In this document: in pieces, positions 27,439-36,385 of the stretch | Position numbering within the stretch: position 1 is the first letter of the stretch | Layout of the letters: each line of letters begins with the position of its first letter | From: Streptomyces celluloflavus | Lineage (GTDB): Bacteria; Actinomycetota; Actinomycetes; Streptomycetales; Streptomycetaceae | Length of the DNA: 64,000 nt | Reading direction: 5' to 3' | Assembly (NCBI GenBank): GCA_000720995.1 | Contig: JOEL01000005.1 | Coordinates: 62,001 to 126,000 of the forward strand | Program-made: the position numbers and the translations under genes | Notes under the pieces: generated by a model | The model's input: the letters and a program-made list of their open reading frames with translations, nothing else | What the model was told of the DNA's origin: nothing | The model's database searches: none

Positions 27439-27475
27439 GACGCCCCCGCCTCCACACCACGGAGGCGGGGGCGTC
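27439..27475 (+). terminator. Orphan terminator hairpin (copy of the MFS terminator)
   Basis: GACGCCCCCGCCTCC and GGAGGCGGGGGCGTC pair perfectly (15 bp) around a 7-base loop. It is homologous to the hairpin at 15947-15985 and probably now serves the protease gene. Confidence 0.85.
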
Positions 27476-27480
27476 CGCGT

Positions 27481-28328
27481 CCCGGATCTCCCGCGCCGTC
27501 CCTCCTGCCTCACGCGACGTCATACGGACCTGACCACCACCCCCGTGGCCGTCGACCCGCTGCCGTTGCCGCTGCCGCGGCGGTCGGCCCGGCGAAGGCC
27601 CGGCATTGCCTCCCAACGGCCGGGCGTTCCTTACCGGCCCGAAACGCCGTGCATATGGCTCGACTTGCGGGCGCTTCGCATCCGAGGTTTTTCGTTGCGT
27701 ACTCACGCGCCGTGCGGTGAAGCGGGCGCTGAGGACCGTATCGCCTGCTTCCGGGTATTTGAAAGATGCTTTACGGTCGAAGGGGAGTACCATTCGCAAG
27801 GAATTAACTCGTTGCCGGGCGGGCATGGCAGGAGGCCAGGCCGCTGCGGGCTTCAGGAGGCCACGATGGCTGATGCCGCGCAGGTAATGGCGCTGGGTAT
27901 CAAGAAATTCCGGTGCCGGACCGGCCTCTCCCATGGCATTCGGATCCCGCGACTGCGGCGGCGCACCCCGTCTTTAACTGGCCTTTAGCGGACTTCCCGT
28001 ACCGACCGGAGAGTTCTGCGCGAGCCTGCCGGTAGCCGGCACTGTTCCCACGGGGAGAGCCAATCAACGGGTTCGTGCACAGCGCCGACCGGCGACGCCG
28101 GGCGATACCGGGCAATGCCGGGTGACGCCGGAAAATTCACGAGAGTATCCAGGCGGGGTTCCCCACATGTTCCCCACGCCATTGTCCTGCACATAACACG
28201 GCAGTTCGGCACCGCCGAGGTGCTGTTCCAGCGGAAATGAAAAGCCGTTCCGTAGCGGTGAGTGGCGCTACGTCCACGAAGAGCGGCGACCGGCCGCGCC
28301 AGCCAACCAGGTGAAAGGTCCGAGAACG
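27481..28328. other. Long leader region before oleate hydratase
   Basis: About 850 bp lack a recognised gene. A possible 40-codon frame at 27866-27988 is listed separately. The last 200 bp before the hydratase are the likely promoter and 5' untranslated region; no operator is obvious. Confidence 0.4.
27866..27988 (+). CDS. Possible small basic peptide
   Basis: This 40-codon frame starts with an ATG placed five bases after a perfect AGGAGG. The product would be basic (many Arg in the second half) with one Cys. Support is the ribosome site alone; it may be chance or the start of a lost gene. Confidence 0.3.
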   Translation: MADAAQVMALGIKKFRCRTGLSHGIRIPRLRRRTPSLTGL

Positions 28329-30089
28329 ATGTACTACAGCAGTGGCAACTACGAAGCGTTTGCGCGGCCGCGTAAACCCGAGGGTGTCGACGACAAGACC
28401 GCCTGGTTCGTCGGGTCGGGCCTGGCCGCACTGGCCGGCGCCGCTTTCCTGATCCGCGACGGACACATGCCGGGCAACAAGATCACGATCCTGGAGCGGC
28501 TGGAGATCTCGGGCGGCGCCCTGGACGGCATCGACGACCCCGACAAGGGCTTCATCATCCGCGGCGGCCGCGAGATGGAGGACCACTTCGAATGCCTGTG
28601 GGACCTCTACCGGTCGATTCCCTCGCTGGAGGTCGAGGGCGCGAGCGTACTGGACGAGTTCTACTGGCTGGACAAGGACGACCCGAACTACTCGCTCCAG
28701 CGCGCCACCGTCAAACGCGGCGAGGACGCGCACACCGGCGGCCTGTTCGCCCTGAGCGAGAAGGCCCAGAAGGAGATCGTCAAGGTCTTCCTCGCCTCGC
28801 GGGAGGAGATGGAGGGCAAGCGCATCTACGAGGTGTTCGGCAAGGACTTCTTCGCGAGCAACTTCTGGATGTACTGGCGCACCATGTTCGCCTTCGAGGA
28901 GTGGCACTCCGCCCTGGAGATGAAGCTCTACCTGCACCGCTTCATCCACCACATCGGCGGCCTGCCCGACTTCTCCGCGCTCAAATTCACCAAGTACAAC
29001 CAGTACGAGTCCCTCGTACTGCCGCTGCGCACCTGGCTGCTCGACCACGGCGTGGTGTTCCAGTTCTCGACCGAGGTCACCGACGTCGACTTCGACATCA
29101 GCCCCGGCCGCAAGCAGGCCACCCGCATCCACTGGGAACGGGACGGGGCCAAGGGCGGCGTCGACCTCGGGCCCGACGACCTGCTGTTCATGACCATCGG
29201 CTCACTCACCGAGAATTCCCACAGCGGCGACCACCGCACCCCCGCCGTACTGGACGAGGGACCCGCCCCGGCCTGGGACCTGTGGCGCAGCATCGCGGCG
29301 AAGGACCCCTCGTTCGGCCACCCCGACGTGTTCGGCTCGCACATCCCCGAGACCAAATGGGAATCGGCCACCGTCACCACACTCGACAAGCGCATTCCGG
29401 GATACATCCAGAAGATCTGCAAGCGTGACCCGTTCAGCGGCAAGGTCGTCACCGGCGGCATCGTCACCGTCAAGGACTCCAGCTGGCTGATGAGCTGGAC
29501 GGTCAACCGGCAGCCGCACTTCAAGCAGCAGCCCAAGGACCAGATCGTCGCCTGGGTCTACGCCCTGTTCGTCGAAAAGCCCGGCGACTACGTGAAGAAG
29601 CCGATGCAGGAATGCACCGGCGAGGAGATCACCCAGGAATGGCTCTACCACCTGGGCGTGCCGGTCAAGGAGATTCCCGAAATCGCCGCGACCGGCGCGA
29701 AGACGGTGCCGGTGATGATGCCCTACGTCACCTCGTTCTTCATGCCGCGGAAGGCCGGTGACCGTCCCGACGTCGTACCCGCCGGATCGGTGAACTTCGC
29801 GTTCATCGGCCAGTTCGCCGAATCGGGCCGCGACTGCATCTTCACCACCGAATACTCGGTACGTACGCCCATGGAGGCCGTCTACACCCTGCTCGGCATC
29901 GAACGCGGCGTCCCGGAGGTGTTCAACTCCACCTACGACGTCCGCAAACTCCTCGCCGCGACCAGCCGTCTGCGCGACGGGGAGGAAATCCATCTGCCCG
30001 GACCGCCGCTGCTGCGCAAACTGCTGCTGAAGAAGATCGACGACACCGAGATCGACGACCTCTTCAGGGAGTACCAACTCCTCCAGTAG
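28329..30089 (+). CDS. ohyA: Oleate hydratase (fatty-acid hydratase, FAD-dependent)
   Basis: This 586-residue flavoenzyme matches oleate hydratases over its full length. The Rossmann FAD loop is GSGLAALAG at 29-37, followed by EISGGALDG, the RGGREM block and the conserved NFWMYWRTMFAFEEWHS region. The enzyme adds water to the cis-9 double bond of oleic or linoleic acid, giving 10-hydroxy acids. It protects against unsaturated fatty acids and modifies host or soil lipids. The ATG at 28329 matches the family start (MYYSSGNYEAF); an upstream in-frame GTG at 28311 is less likely. It stands alone, with no fatty-acid genes adjacent. Confidence 0.93.
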   Translation: MYYSSGNYEAFARPRKPEGVDDKTAWFVGSGLAALAGAAFLIRDGHMPGNKITILERLEISGGALDGIDDPDKGFIIRGGREMEDHFECLWDLYRSIPSLEVEGASVLDEFYWLDKDDPNYSLQRATVKRGEDAHTGGLFALSEKAQKEIVKVFLASREEMEGKRIYEVFGKDFFASNFWMYWRTMFAFEEWHSALEMKLYLHRFIHHIGGLPDFSALKFTKYNQYESLVLPLRTWLLDHGVVFQFSTEVTDVDFDISPGRKQATRIHWERDGAKGGVDLGPDDLLFMTIGSLTENSHSGDHRTPAVLDEGPAPAWDLWRSIAAKDPSFGHPDVFGSHIPETKWESATVTTLDKRIPGYIQKICKRDPFSGKVVTGGIVTVKDSSWLMSWTVNRQPHFKQQPKDQIVAWVYALFVEKPGDYVKKPMQECTGEEITQEWLYHLGVPVKEIPEIAATGAKTVPVMMPYVTSFFMPRKAGDRPDVVPAGSVNFAFIGQFAESGRDCIFTTEYSVRTPMEAVYTLLGIERGVPEVFNSTYDVRKLLAATSRLRDGEEIHLPGPPLLRKLLLKKIDDTEIDDLFREYQLLQ

Positions 30090-30270
30090 CCCGTTCATAA
30101 CCCTTCCGTGGCGCACGGCGCCGGGAATTGCGTGCGTGGCCGCGGTCATGGTTCCGCGGCCACGAACGAAGATCCCGGTGCCGTGGCCGACGGGCCGGTA
30201 CGACGCCCGCCCCGGCGGACGGGCCGTGCGCGGTTCGCCGCCATCCGGCGGGCACTGGCATGATCGGGGG

Positions 30271-30957
30271 ATGTCTGATCGCATCATCGCCGCCTGCGAC
30301 GGCGCGTCCAAGGGAAACCCGGGCCGAGCCGGCTGGGCCTGGGTCGCCGCCGACGCCGAGGGACGCCCGCAGCGTTGGGAGGCGGGCCCGCTGGGCACGG
30401 CGACCAACAACGTCGCCGAGCTGACCGCCCTGGCCGAATTGCTGGCGGCCACCGACCCGGCGGCCCGCCTCGAAGTCCGGATGGACAGCCAGTACGCGAT
30501 GAACGCGGTGACCAAGTGGATCGCCGGGTGGAAACGCAACGGCTGGCTGACCGCGGCCAAGAAACCCGTCGCCAACCGCGAACTCGTGGTCCGTATCGAC
30601 GCCCTGCTGGCGGGCCGCGAGGTGGAGTTCCGCTACGTGCCGGCGCACCGCGTCGACGGCGACCCGCTCAACGCGATCGCCGACCGGGCGGCCGGCGACG
30701 CCGCCGTGACCCAGCAGCCCGCAGGCACCTCCCACGGCACCCCGGCGATCCCCGAACCGCGCCCCGAGTCGCAGGAGAAGTCCGCCGCCGGGAAGCGGAA
30801 ACCGGACAGGAAGCCGGGCCGCACACGGCCGGGCGGCGCCACCATCAAGGCCAAGTTCCCCGGCCGGTGCGGTGGCTGCTCCAGCCCCTACGAGGCGGGA
30901 GTCCAGGTGGCCAAAGGCACCCAGGGATGGGGCCACCCGGAGTGCCGCGACAACTGA
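30271..30957 (+). CDS. RNase HI-type ribonuclease with C-terminal zinc-ribbon-like extension
   Basis: This is a 228-residue protein. Residues 1-145 form an RNase H domain with the DEDD set Asp10, Glu50, Asp72 and Asp138, and His126 nearby. A basic disordered linker (about 150-190, KRKPDRKPGR) leads to a short module with GRCGGC and a later Cys in HPEC, a likely zinc site for nucleic-acid binding. It degrades RNA in RNA-DNA hybrids. The ATG at 30271 directly precedes the first beta strand. Confidence 0.88.
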   Translation: MSDRIIAACDGASKGNPGRAGWAWVAADAEGRPQRWEAGPLGTATNNVAELTALAELLAATDPAARLEVRMDSQYAMNAVTKWIAGWKRNGWLTAAKKPVANRELVVRIDALLAGREVEFRYVPAHRVDGDPLNAIADRAAGDAAVTQQPAGTSHGTPAIPEPRPESQEKSAAGKRKPDRKPGRTRPGGATIKAKFPGRCGGCSSPYEAGVQVAKGTQGWGHPECRDN

Positions 30958-30982
30958 CACCGCACCCGCCCCACCGCGGGCC

Positions 30983-31036
30983 GGCACCCGGAACCCGCCG
31001 CCACCCGGCCGGAGGAAGGCCGCCGGTCCGGGTGCC
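30983..31036. terminator. Shared terminator between convergent genes
   Basis: GGCACCCGGA and TCCGGGTGCC are complementary, with a smaller GGCC-AGGAA-GGCC hairpin in the loop. It lies between the RNase H gene and the GH13 gene, which end toward each other. Confidence 0.7.
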
Positions 31037-31056
31037 GCGCGCCGGACCACCGGCCG

Positions 31057-32745
31057 CTAAACGAGCCACCAAGCGGCCGAATCCGTCGGCTGCTTCCCGA
31101 CGGGCGGCTCCGGGTCGGAGGACAGCAGCAGCACCGCCGCCTCGGGAACCGGGACGGGAGCCGGACCGCAGTTGACCGTGCACAGCAGACGCCCCCGGCG
31201 GAAGGACAGCACACCGTCCGCGGCGTCCGGCGCGCCGGTCCAGGTGAGGTCCGAGTCCCGCAGACCGGGCAGCGCCGAACGCAGCGCGAGGGCGGCCCGG
31301 TACAGATGCAGCGTGGAATCGCCCCGGTGCTCCTGCCCGGCGGCCCCGTAGGCGGCGAACCAGTCCGGCTGCGGAAGCCAGGGGGCGGCGCCGGTGGTGA
31401 AGCCGTACGAGGACTCGGCCCCGCTCCACGGGAGCGGGACGCGGCAGCCGTCCCGGCCCCGCCGGGCACCGCCCGAGCGGTGGAACATGGGGTCCTGCAG
31501 GACCTCGGCCGGCAGGTCGACCACCTCCGGCAGACCCAGCTCCTCGCCCTGGTACAGATAGACGGAGCCGGGCAGCGCCAGCATCATCAGCAGCGCCGCA
31601 CGGGCCCGGCGCTCGCCGAGCGCGGTGTCGCCGGGGCGGCCACCGGGCTCACCACCCGCGTAACGCGTCACCGCGCGCGGCATGTCGTGGTTGTTGAGAA
31701 CCCAGCTCACCCCGGAGCCGGAGGCCGCGATCGCCGCCAGACCACGGCCGATGACATCGCGGAAGGCCACCGCGTCCCAGTCGGTGCGCAGGAACTCGAA
31801 GAAGAAACTCTGATGGAGTTCGTCGGGACGCTGATAGCGGGCGAGCTCGCGCGGATCGAGGACACCGATCTCGCCGACCAGGACCCGGGCACGCCCGTCC
31901 CGCCGCTCGTACGCATCGGTCAGCGCACGCCAGCGGCGCCACACGTCGTGGACCTCGGGGCGGTTCCAGGCGGCGGAGTTGACCGGATCGCCGGTGCTCT
32001 CGTCGAGGGCCGCGTGCGGGTCGTCGGGCAGGCCGTCCTGCTTGTGCAGACCGTGGGCGACATCGATGCGGAACCCGTCCACGCCCAGGTCCAGCCAGAA
32101 CCGCAGCACCGAGTCGAAGTAGTCGCCGACGCGCGCATCGGCCCAGTTGAAGTCGGCCTGCTCGGGGGCGAAGGAGTGCAGATACCACTGACCGGGGGTG
32201 CCGTCGGCGGCCGTGGTGCGCGCCCAGGAGGAGCCGCCGAAGATGGAGCGCCAGTTGTTGGGGGGCTCCGCGCCGTCGCGGCCGCGGCCGTCGGCGAAGT
32301 GGAAGAGGGCACGCTCACGGCTGCCCGGGGCGGCGGCGAGGGCCGCCGCGAACCAGGGGTGCTCGGTGGAGCAGTGGTTGGGGACGATGTCCACGACGAT
32401 GCGCAGCCCCAGACCGTGGGCGCGGTCGATGACACGGCGCATCAGGTCCAGATCGCCGAAGCGCGGGTCCACGCCGTGGTAGTCGGCGACGTCGTAGCCG
32501 TGGTCGTGCTGGGGCGAAGGGTAGAACGGGCTCAGCCAGACGGCGTCCACCCCGAGCCGGCGCAGATAGGGGAGGCGTTCGAGGACACCGCCCAGATCGC
32601 CGGTGCCGGTGCCGGTGGAGTCGCGGAAGCTGCGGACGTAGATCTGGTAGACCACCGCCGTACGCCACCAGGGCGCCAGCTCAACAGGCACAGAGGCAGG
32701 GGCGGGGGCAGCGACGGCGGCGTCGTCGGCCGCGGTGAGGGTCAT
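31057..32745 (-). CDS. GH13 alpha-glucosidase
   Basis: This is a 562-residue alpha-amylase-superfamily enzyme. Region I is DIVPNH, region II GFRIDVAH with the nucleophile Asp, region III LVGEIG with the acid/base Glu, and region IV LNNHDMPR. No signal peptide is present, so it acts on sugars brought in by the ABC transporter encoded upstream in the same direction. The likely reaction is hydrolysis of maltose-, isomaltose- or trehalose-like glucosides to glucose. It is the last gene of the LacI-controlled cluster, 94 bp after the permease. Confidence 0.88.
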   Translation of the reverse strand: MTLTAADDAAVAAPAPASVPVELAPWWRTAVVYQIYVRSFRDSTGTGTGDLGGVLERLPYLRRLGVDAVWLSPFYPSPQHDHGYDVADYHGVDPRFGDLDLMRRVIDRAHGLGLRIVVDIVPNHCSTEHPWFAAALAAAPGSRERALFHFADGRGRDGAEPPNNWRSIFGGSSWARTTAADGTPGQWYLHSFAPEQADFNWADARVGDYFDSVLRFWLDLGVDGFRIDVAHGLHKQDGLPDDPHAALDESTGDPVNSAAWNRPEVHDVWRRWRALTDAYERRDGRARVLVGEIGVLDPRELARYQRPDELHQSFFFEFLRTDWDAVAFRDVIGRGLAAIAASGSGVSWVLNNHDMPRAVTRYAGGEPGGRPGDTALGERRARAALLMMLALPGSVYLYQGEELGLPEVVDLPAEVLQDPMFHRSGGARRGRDGCRVPLPWSGAESSYGFTTGAAPWLPQPDWFAAYGAAGQEHRGDSTLHLYRAALALRSALPGLRDSDLTWTGAPDAADGVLSFRRGRLLCTVNCGPAPVPVPEAAVLLLSSDPEPPVGKQPTDSAAWWLV

Positions 32746-32839
32746 ACGGTGCGGGTGACCTTCCGGGAAAGGGCGTTGCGGGACATCGGGACAAGGCGGG
32801 GTGGCGGGACCGAAAGCCCCGCCACCCGGGCCGGGGTGC

Positions 32840-33745
32840 TCACTCCTTGAGCGCCCCCGCGTTGCCGCCCCGTACGAAGTGGCGCTGGAAGACGAAGAAG
32901 ACGACGGCGACCGGAATGGTGGCCAGCAGCGCCGCGGTCAGCTTGAGCGGGTACTGCGTGCCCGCGCCCAGACCGCCGGAGACGAACTGCGCGAGACCGG
33001 TGGTCAAGGTGGCGTGCTCGGAGGACTGCGTGGTGACCACGAAATGGGTGAACTCGTTCCACGAACCCTGGAAGGACAGGATCGTCAGGGTGATCAGCGC
33101 CGGCTTCGCCATGGGCAGGACCACCGACCAGTAGGTCCGCAGCACCCCGGCCCCGTCGACCCGGGCCGCCTCCTCGATCTCGCGCGGCACCGACTCGAAG
33201 AACTGCTTCATGATGAAGATCCCGACCGCGTCCACCAGCAGCGGCACGATCATCGCCGTATAGGTGTCGTAGATACCGAGGTACTGGACCACCAGGAACT
33301 TGGGGATCATCAGCACCACACCGGGCACGGACATCACCGAGAGCAGCAGCACGGTCAGCAGCCCGCGCCCGCGAAACCGCAGGCGGGCCAGGGCATAGCC
33401 GGCCAGCGAGTCGAAGAAGACGCGCCCCGCCGTGACCACCACCGCGACGAGGACGGAATTGCCCAGCCAGGTCGGGAACGGCACCCCCTCCCCGCCCCCG
33501 CCGAACAACTGGCGGTAGGTGGCCAGCGAGAACGGGTTCGGCCACAGCGCGAGCGGCGAGGCGGCCGCCTGCGCGTCGGTCTTGAACGTCGTCACCACCT
33601 GGAGGACGAACGGCATCAGATAGACGAGCGCCACCAGCGCCATCACCAGCGTCCCGGCCAGCCGCAGCCTCGCGTACCGCTCCCGCCGTACCGAGCGGGC
33701 GGCGGGGCCCGCGTGCACCGGGTTCTTCGCAGCGGGAGAAGTCAT
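32840..33745 (-). CDS. Sugar ABC transporter permease (MalG type)
   Basis: This 301-residue inner-membrane protein has six hydrophobic segments. The EAA loop EAARVDGAG near 210 contacts the ATPase. It overlaps the end of the upstream permease gene by 4 bp. No ATPase gene is in the cluster. In Streptomyces a shared MsiK-type ATPase normally energises such importers, so this is expected. Confidence 0.9.
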   Translation of the reverse strand: MTSPAAKNPVHAGPAARSVRRERYARLRLAGTLVMALVALVYLMPFVLQVVTTFKTDAQAAASPLALWPNPFSLATYRQLFGGGGEGVPFPTWLGNSVLVAVVVTAGRVFFDSLAGYALARLRFRGRGLLTVLLLSVMSVPGVVLMIPKFLVVQYLGIYDTYTAMIVPLLVDAVGIFIMKQFFESVPREIEEAARVDGAGVLRTYWSVVLPMAKPALITLTILSFQGSWNEFTHFVVTTQSSEHATLTTGLAQFVSGGLGAGTQYPLKLTAALLATIPVAVVFFVFQRHFVRGGNAGALKE

Positions 33746-34914
33746 CGCGCCGACCTCCCCCGACGCAGCCGCCGCCGGCCGTCACGCTCGCGCAGCGCCA
33801 GGCGCTGGACACCGGTCATCAGCAGGATGATCGCCAGCAGCACGAAGGAGATCGCCGCCCCCGTCCCGTACTGCGCGTCCTTGAAACTCAGGCTGTAGGA
33901 GAGGAACGCCGGGGTCAGCGTCGTGTTCGCGGGCTGCCCCTGGCTCATCACATACACCTGGTCGAAGACCTGCCAGGTGCCGATCAGACCGAGCGTGAGC
34001 ACCAGGAACAGAACGGGCCGCAGCGCCGGGAGGATGACATGACGCAGCGTCTGCCAGCGGCCCGCACCATCGATCCGGGCCGACTCCAGCTGCGCCTCCG
34101 GGATGTCCTGGAGCGCGGCCAGGAACATCAGCATGAAGGTCCCGGACGTCGTCCACACCACCAGGAAGATGATCGTGCACATCGCCACGGAGGGACCCGA
34201 GAGCCACTCCCACCACGAGAGCCCCAGCACACCGTGACCGGCCAGCGCCGCCGGCGGCGAACCCGGATCGACCAGACCGAACCAGCCCAGCACCACCCAC
34301 ACCAGCCCCCGCGCGTCCGTGAACCAGCTGGGCCCCTGCAGACCCACCCACTTCAGCAGGCCGTTGACCGCACCGCTGCTCTGGAAGAGAAAGAGGAAGA
34401 CGGTGGAGACGGCGATGGAGCTGGTGACGGAAGGAAAGTAGAACGCCGTACGGAAGACGCCCTTGCCCCGCAGCCGGCGCCGGTTGACGGCCAGCGCCAG
34501 ACCCAGCGCCAGCACCGTCTGGAGGGGGACGACCAGCAGCACGTAGTAGAGGTTGTTGCGCAGCGACGTCATGAAGAGCGTCCGGGTCAGACCGCCGTCG
34601 GCGAACAGGTGCCGGTAGTTGTCCAGCCCGACGAAGTCGGCCGCGCCCGAGAACGGGTTCGACTGACCGTCCCAGTTCAGCAGGCTCACCCACAGCGCCA
34701 TGCCGACGGGCAGCGCCAGGAACAGCCCGAGCACCAGGACCATCGGGCTGACGAAGACCCAGCCCCACAGCCCCTGCTTACCCGCGCGGCGCGCCTCCCG
34801 GGCCCGGCCCGGACCGCGCCGCGCGGCGGCACCCCGGCCCGACCCGGAACCGGACTCCGGCTCGGTCCCGGGCCCGGACGTGCTCCCGGGCCCGGACGTG
34901 GTCGTGGTGCTCAT
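33742..34914 (-). CDS. Sugar ABC transporter permease (MalF type)
   Basis: This 390-residue permease has a disordered Gly/Ser/Pro-rich leader of about 40 residues and then six membrane helices. The EAA loop is ESARIDGAG near 280. A long insertion (about 195-240, DARGLVWVVLGWFGL) is common in MalF-like proteins. It overlaps its neighbours on both sides by 4 bp, so permeases and binding protein are translationally coupled. Confidence 0.9.
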   Translation of the reverse strand: MSTTTTSGPGSTSGPGTEPESGSGSGRGAAARRGPGRAREARRAGKQGLWGWVFVSPMVLVLGLFLALPVGMALWVSLLNWDGQSNPFSGAADFVGLDNYRHLFADGGLTRTLFMTSLRNNLYYVLLVVPLQTVLALGLALAVNRRRLRGKGVFRTAFYFPSVTSSIAVSTVFLFLFQSSGAVNGLLKWVGLQGPSWFTDARGLVWVVLGWFGLVDPGSPPAALAGHGVLGLSWWEWLSGPSVAMCTIIFLVVWTTSGTFMLMFLAALQDIPEAQLESARIDGAGRWQTLRHVILPALRPVLFLVLTLGLIGTWQVFDQVYVMSQGQPANTTLTPAFLSYSLSFKDAQYGTGAAISFVLLAIILLMTGVQRLALRERDGRRRLRRGRSAR

Positions 34915-36158
34915 CGCCCGCTACCGCCCAGGACGCTCTCACCGTTCTTCTGCAGATCGGCCAGCAGCTTCGCCGGGTCGCTGCTCGCGAGCTGCGCCAG
35001 GGAGGTGTTGAACTGGGCCATCACCTGCCGCATACCGGGCGCGTTCACCGGCAGCTGGGCGGCCGCGGTGCCGTCCGCCCAGGCCGCCGAGTCCGGGTTC
35101 TGCTGCTTGTACGTCTCCAGCAGCGTCTTCTTCGACGGCATCACGCCGACCGTCTTGGCGAACTTCAGCTGGTTGCCGTCACTGGTCAGCTCGCTGACCA
35201 GGTCCACCGCGGCGGCCTGGTGCTTGCTCTTGGCGGCGATGCCCCAGCAGTTGGTGAACGCCATCGTGCCCTTGCCGCCGGGGCCCGCGGGCAGCGGGAC
35301 GACCTTGTACGCGGTGTCGGGGAAGTCCTTGCGCATCGCACCGGCCAGCCAGTTGCCCTCGATGGTCATCGCGGCCTTGCCCTTGCCGAACGCCTCACCG
35401 CCCCACCCGGAATCCAGGTCCTTCGGGAACTTGAGCACACCCTCCGTAAGGAGCTTCTTGACGTACGTCAGGGCCGCGACGTTGGCCTTGTCACCGGCGG
35501 TCATCTTCTTCTGGTCGGGGCTGGTCAGCCAGGAGCCGGACTGCTTGAAGAAGGCGCCGAGCTGGTTGTAGTCGGCGTTGACGGACAGACCGGTGACCCC
35601 GTCCTTGGTGAGCTTCTTGGCCACCGCTTCGAGGTCGTCCCAGGTCTTGGGGTGGTCGGCGTCGGTGAGCCCGGCCTTCTTCCACAGCGCGGTGTTGACG
35701 GCCAGCCCCAGCGTCGACTGGTCCTTGGGCGCGCAGTACAGCGTGTCGTCGTAGGTGAAGGCCCGGGTCAGCGCGGGACTGTAGGCGTCGCGGTCCTTGA
35801 GCTTGCCGCCGTACGCGTACAGCGAGCCGCCCTTGGCGTACGTCGAGAACTGGTCGGCCGACGTGTAGAACACGTCCGGCGGGTTGCTGCCCGCGAAGGA
35901 CTGGCCGAGCTGCTGGTCGATGTTCTGCGCGATGTCCACCGTGACGGAGTTGCCCGTGGCCTTCGCCCACGCGGCGGCCGCCGCCTTGACCGCGCTGGTC
36001 TCGGCGTTGCCGGAGGTGGCTATGAGCATCTTGAGCTGCTGCTTGCCCGAGCTGTCCTGAGCCGGGCCCTCGCTCTTGTCGAACCCCGACGAGCAGGCCG
36101 TGGCCAGCAGGGAGAGCGACAGTCCGCAGACGGCGAGGGGGAGTGTGGTGCGACGCAT
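34911..36158 (-). CDS. Sugar-binding lipoprotein of the ABC importer
   Basis: This 415-residue solute-binding protein has a lipobox LATAC near residue 22 that anchors it outside the membrane. The rest is a family 1 two-lobed binding fold (MLIATSGNAE, PPDVFYTSADQF, FAGSN, MTIEGNWL). It captures alpha-glucosides, judging by the GH13 and debranching-type enzymes nearby. The exact sugar is not determined by sequence. Confidence 0.9.
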   Translation of the reverse strand: MRRTTLPLAVCGLSLSLLATACSSGFDKSEGPAQDSSGKQQLKMLIATSGNAETSAVKAAAAAWAKATGNSVTVDIAQNIDQQLGQSFAGSNPPDVFYTSADQFSTYAKGGSLYAYGGKLKDRDAYSPALTRAFTYDDTLYCAPKDQSTLGLAVNTALWKKAGLTDADHPKTWDDLEAVAKKLTKDGVTGLSVNADYNQLGAFFKQSGSWLTSPDQKKMTAGDKANVAALTYVKKLLTEGVLKFPKDLDSGWGGEAFGKGKAAMTIEGNWLAGAMRKDFPDTAYKVVPLPAGPGGKGTMAFTNCWGIAAKSKHQAAAVDLVSELTSDGNQLKFAKTVGVMPSKKTLLETYKQQNPDSAAWADGTAAAQLPVNAPGMRQVMAQFNTSLAQLASSDPAKLLADLQKNGESVLGGSGR

Positions 36159-36385
36159 GATCGTTCCTTTGCGCTGGTGCGAGTGCGGTGGTACGGGTGT
36201 GGGGGACCCCGGGGGTACCGGGGCCCGGACGGATCGGGGACGGGGAAGTGCGCTCCAGGGGAGAGGAGACGCGGTGCAGAGGAGAGAAGGTGCGGGAAAG
36301 ACCGGTGCTGCTGGTGAGTTGGCAGGAGAGATCCCGTGAATGGGGGAGATGTCACGCGGTGCGTGCCGGTCGGGCGGCGCTCACG

